Source: Streptomyces sp. NBC_01498 (GTDB lineage: Bacteria; Actinomycetota; Actinomycetes; Streptomycetales; Streptomycetaceae). Taken from it: a stretch of DNA of 64,000 bases. Below the pieces are notes generated by a model. The model did not search any database, was not told the origin of the DNA, and worked only from the letters and a program-made list of their open reading frames with translations. The stretch spans positions 7,203,619 to 7,267,618 of the forward strand of contig NZ_CP109598.1 of assembly GCF_036327775.1 (NCBI RefSeq). The letters are read 5' to 3'. Shown piece by piece: positions 62,134 through 64,000 of this stretch (position 1 is its first letter; every line of letters begins with the position of its first letter). The position numbers and the translations under genes are program-made.

Positions 62134-62532
62134 ATGAGTCGAGCGGGTCTGGGCTGCCTTGGGGGACTGCTCCTCATCGGATCGATGCAGGGTCTCGGGG
62201 TAGTGGTTTTGGGTATCGGGCTGCTCGGTGTCGTAGGTAAGTTCGTCGGCGAAAACGCAGCTCTGATCACCATTTATGTAGTCGCGGCGATGGGAGCAAG
62301 CTACTTCTTGCCGATCGTCGCCGCTATCTACCACCGTGAAGTCAGATGGCTATTCCTCGTGCCCCTGGCAACAACTTTCCTCTTCGCGTTTCCATCCTCC
62401 TTCGTTGCCTCATACGGGTGCAAGGACGGCCGGGAGATCGCGCCTTGGGCGATGCGCGCGATACCACTGCTGTGGCTGGGCGAGACGGTGCTTGCGCCGG
62501 AGGACGAGAAGATCTCCTGCGAGACTTTCTAG
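62134..62532 (+). CDS. Small integral membrane protein
   Basis: A 132-residue protein with about four membrane segments: GLGCLGGLLLIGSMQGLGVV, VVLGIGLLGVVGKFVG, ALITIYVVAAMGASYFLPIV and WLFLVPLATTFLFAFPSSFV. A short Cys-containing loop and a hydrophilic tail follow (APEDEKISCETF). GGGGGGC precedes ATG 62134. Codon usage is less GC-biased than in its neighbours. No family is recognised. A strong hairpin follows. Confidence 0.65.
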   Translation: MSRAGLGCLGGLLLIGSMQGLGVVVLGIGLLGVVGKFVGENAALITIYVVAAMGASYFLPIVAAIYHREVRWLFLVPLATTFLFAFPSSFVASYGCKDGREIAPWAMRAIPLLWLGETVLAPEDEKISCETF

Positions 62533-62612
62533 TCGTTGCAGCGACGATGTCGGATTGGATGCTCGGGAGAGGGCGACACCCGCAGGTATCGAGCCCCATG
62601 GCGAGTCAGCAC

Positions 62613-62647
62613 GAGGCCCCGGGCCTTGTCGGCGGGTCCGGGGCCTC
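62613..62647. terminator. Terminator hairpin between convergent genes
   Basis: GAGGCCCCGGGCC (62613-62625) pairs with GGTCCGGGGCCTC (62635-62647), 13 positions with one G-U, around a 9-base loop. It lies between the plus-strand membrane protein and the minus-strand gene ending at 62668. Confidence 0.75.
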
Positions 62648-62667
62648 GCGGGGCGGGGGAGCAGCGG

Positions 62668-62973
62668 TCAGAAGTCGTCCCCGTAGCCCTCTCGCTCGGA
62701 GGGCGGTCCGAACCGCTTGATGGACCAGCAGGTGCAGTTCCCGCCCTCGTCACACTCCTCGTGGTGCTCCCGCACCGGCCGCTTCGTCGGGGCTGCCGAC
62801 GGCGTGGTCTGCGGGACGGGCGGCTCCGGGGCGGCCTCGGCGGCCGGGGGCGGTCCCGCCCAGTTGGTGCCGAGCGCTGCAAGGGCGGCGAGTCTGGGTC
62901 CTTGCCCAGGCCGCCTTTGCGGCGGAGGTTGGCCAGACCGCAACTCTCCGGCCGTCACTTCCGCTCTCACCAC
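62668..62973 (-). CDS. Hypothetical protein, possibly frameshifted
   Basis: A ~100-residue minus-strand frame. The C-terminus (VREHHEECDEGGNCTCWSIK then RFGPPSEREGYGDDF) is clearly protein-like, with a Cys/His cluster that might bind metal. The N-terminal part is Pro/Ala-rich, while the next frame reads GLANLRRKGGLGKDPDSP over the same DNA and looks more natural, so a frameshift near 62930 is possible. No family is recognised. It ends at a good terminator. Confidence 0.4.
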   Translation of the reverse strand: MVRAEVTAGELRSGQPPPQRRPGQGPRLAALAALGTNWAGPPPAAEAAPEPPVPQTTPSAAPTKRPVREHHEECDEGGNCTCWSIKRFGPPSEREGYGDDF

Positions 62974-63242
62974 CTTCTGGGACCCACACTCACGAGACGC
63001 ATCTCAAATAGCCTGAGAAACAAGGGAAGTTACAAATTGGAAGCGGCGAGTCACCGCCTGGCGGAGCGTGCACCGCGTGAACCGGAAGTGAGACAACTGG
63101 AACAGCAAAAAGCCTCTTCCTCTTCATCAGGTGCCTACCCCTCAGTCCAGAGCCTATCTGACATAGATTTTGAATCACTCCATCTTGCTTGGCTGCGAGA
63201 CGATACGGTTTCGAACCACGCCCCGGGGGCAACCGGCCTGTC

Positions 63243-63503
63243 ATGGAAACCAGTGAGGGTACCGAAGAAGCGATTCCGACCCAGGGGGACGAGCATCATG
63301 TCGTCCTCAGCGCCGACACCAACGGTGACGGAAAGCCCGATGTCTGGATGACGGACACGACCGGCGACGGCAAGGCGGACCTCTACCAGTTCGACACCAC
63401 CGGTGACGGGGAGATCGACGTGACGGTGGTGGAAGGAGCCGAGGAGCCCGGAACCGACCGGCTCGTAGTTGAGGGAGACGGCGGCCACCCTCAACAGGTG
63501 TGA
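63243..63503 (+). CDS. Small acidic protein with calcium-binding-type repeats
   Basis: An 86-residue acidic protein. Three consecutive loops DTNGDGKPDVW, DTTGDGKADLY and DTTGDGEIDVT have the DxxGDGxxD pattern of EF-hand-like or thrombospondin-3/FG-GAP calcium sites. There is no signal peptide, and only a weak ribosome site before ATG 63243. It resembles the single-repeat units of the 53769 protein but is much shorter. A 15-bp terminator follows. It is the last gene before the terminal palindromes. Confidence 0.65.
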   Translation: METSEGTEEAIPTQGDEHHVVLSADTNGDGKPDVWMTDTTGDGKADLYQFDTTGDGEIDVTVVEGAEEPGTDRLVVEGDGGHPQQV

Positions 63504-63565
63504 GCCCTCGTACGACTGCGGCCGGGTTCACGACCCCACCTTCTTGCTGCCGAGTCGTCAGTCCC

Positions 63566-63612
63566 GCGGGTGCGCCACGCTCCGCGTGGCGCACCCGCTA
63601 AGGGGCTTTTTA
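63566..63612 (+). terminator. Strong intrinsic terminator
   Basis: A perfect 15-bp stem (63566-63580 with 63584-63598, starting GCGGGTGCGCCACGC) with a 3-base loop is followed by TAAGGGGCTTTTT. It is the only hairpin in the window with a clear T-run. Confidence 0.88.
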
Positions 63613-63670
63613 GTGGTTCTGGAGGCGCAGCCGGAAGGGATCGCTGGGGTGGGGGAGCGCAGCGGACCCA

Positions 63671-64000
63671 CTGAGGAGCGCGCAGCGCTCCTCAGCCTCC
63701 GTACCGATCAACCGGGTTCAGGCAGGGCCGGCTTCGCCTGGAACGGGCTTTATCGGTCCCGAAGCGCAGCGTAGGGAGCAGGCCGGAAGGCGCAGCGCAG
63801 AAACTGGGCGAGAAGCGCAGCGTAGAGACCAAGCGGGAAGGCGCAGGGCAGTCCCTGCGAAGCAGGGAGCAGATCCGAAGCAGGAGTCAGGCCCTTGCGA
63901 AGCAAGGGGCGCGGGAGCGCAGCGAACGCGGGGAGCGCAGCGAACCGCTTGGCATCCGCGAAGCGGATGCCTTCGCTTGTACATCGCGCAGCGATAGTAC
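63671..64000. repeat. Telomere-like palindrome array at the right edge
   Basis: A series of hairpins with 3-base purine-rich loops. 63671-63695 is an 11-bp stem with loop GCA. 63852-63868 is 7 bp with loop GAA. 63892-63908 is 7 bp with loop GAA. 63951-63971 is 9 bp with loop GAA, enclosed by AGCGAA/TTCGCT at 63939-63977. 63979-64000 is GTAC+ATCGC with loop GCA and a one-base bulge. The last, read on the minus strand, gives ATCGCTGCGCGAT, the core of palindrome II of archetypal Streptomyces telomeres. C-GCA-G and C-GAA-G loops are characteristic of those ends. No coding frame. Confidence 0.65.

Noticed and set aside
63014..63180. Lower-GC segment as a gene
   Set aside because: A plus-strand frame is open but has no start or family match; it could be part of a decayed gene but cannot be supported.

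Overview
The window is high-GC DNA with Streptomyces-type gene content: SARP, Lrp, PadR and TetR regulators, two two-component systems, secreted Gly-rich proteins, STAND NTPases and probable leaderless genes. It reads as a chromosome arm rather than the core. Metabolic and regulatory genes fill the left third, while accessory genes, broken genes, transposase scraps and a CRISPR relic fill the rest. The last ~330 bases are a run of palindromes with GCA and GAA loops, one resembling palindrome II of archetypal Streptomyces telomeres. I infer that the right edge lies at or very near the end of a linear replicon.

Layout. 1-8.4 kb: end of a MmyB-like regulator, a DUF4331 protein, a divergent PadR/SnoaL pair around a perfect 36-bp palindrome, and a permease / aldehyde dehydrogenase / FAD oxidase / Lrp set that looks like amine catabolism. 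9.1-13.7 kb: a four-gene minus-strand operon (alpha/beta hydrolase, acyltransferase, histidine kinase, response regulator). 14-20.3 kb: an oxidoreductase pseudogene carrying a small internal inversion, a SARP-type regulator divergent from an alpha/beta hydrolase, a hairpin with a repeated arm, a RibD/DHFR-like protein and a tiny secreted peptide missed by length cut-offs. 20.5-30.2 kb: a duplicated two-gene cassette, each copy a Trypco1-type small protein followed by a ~1450-residue trypsin / STAND NTPase / membrane segment / beta-propeller protein, which looks like a conflict or signalling system.

30.2-36 kb: VOC, ankyrin and IS5 fragments, a LysE exporter, then a conserved 243-residue protein followed on the same strand by two tRNA-like units in which the T-arm/3'-acceptor half lies upstream of the 5'-acceptor/D-arm half. 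Each reads as a circularly permuted tRNA and the pair ends at a strong hairpin. A CRISPR relic and a HAD protein of the RNA-repair-associated type lie next to this operon. 36-49 kb: a duplicated ~265-bp segment around a secreted Gly-rich/IPT/DUF11 protein, a membrane-anchored HTH/coiled-coil protein, a peptidase E-like protein with a CysS-like tail, a ChW-repeat secreted protein and a hydrolase/TetR pair.

49.3-55.6 kb: a compact group of unexported beta-rich proteins: NHL+ricin-like, an aerolysin-like candidate with a small partner, a beta protein, and ricin-like+FG-GAP. It resembles a toxin/lectin locus. 56-64 kb: truncated haemoglobin, a frameshifted DUF3152 protein, a VanR/VanS/VanJ-like three-gene operon, small membrane and calcium-binding-repeat proteins, then the terminal palindromes.

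The strongest candidates for something undescribed are the permuted tRNA operon (32.6-33.7 kb), the duplicated trypsin-STAND cassette (20.5-30.2 kb) and the beta-rich toxin-like cluster (49.4-55.6 kb). All family names come from reading sequences by eye; no database search was run.
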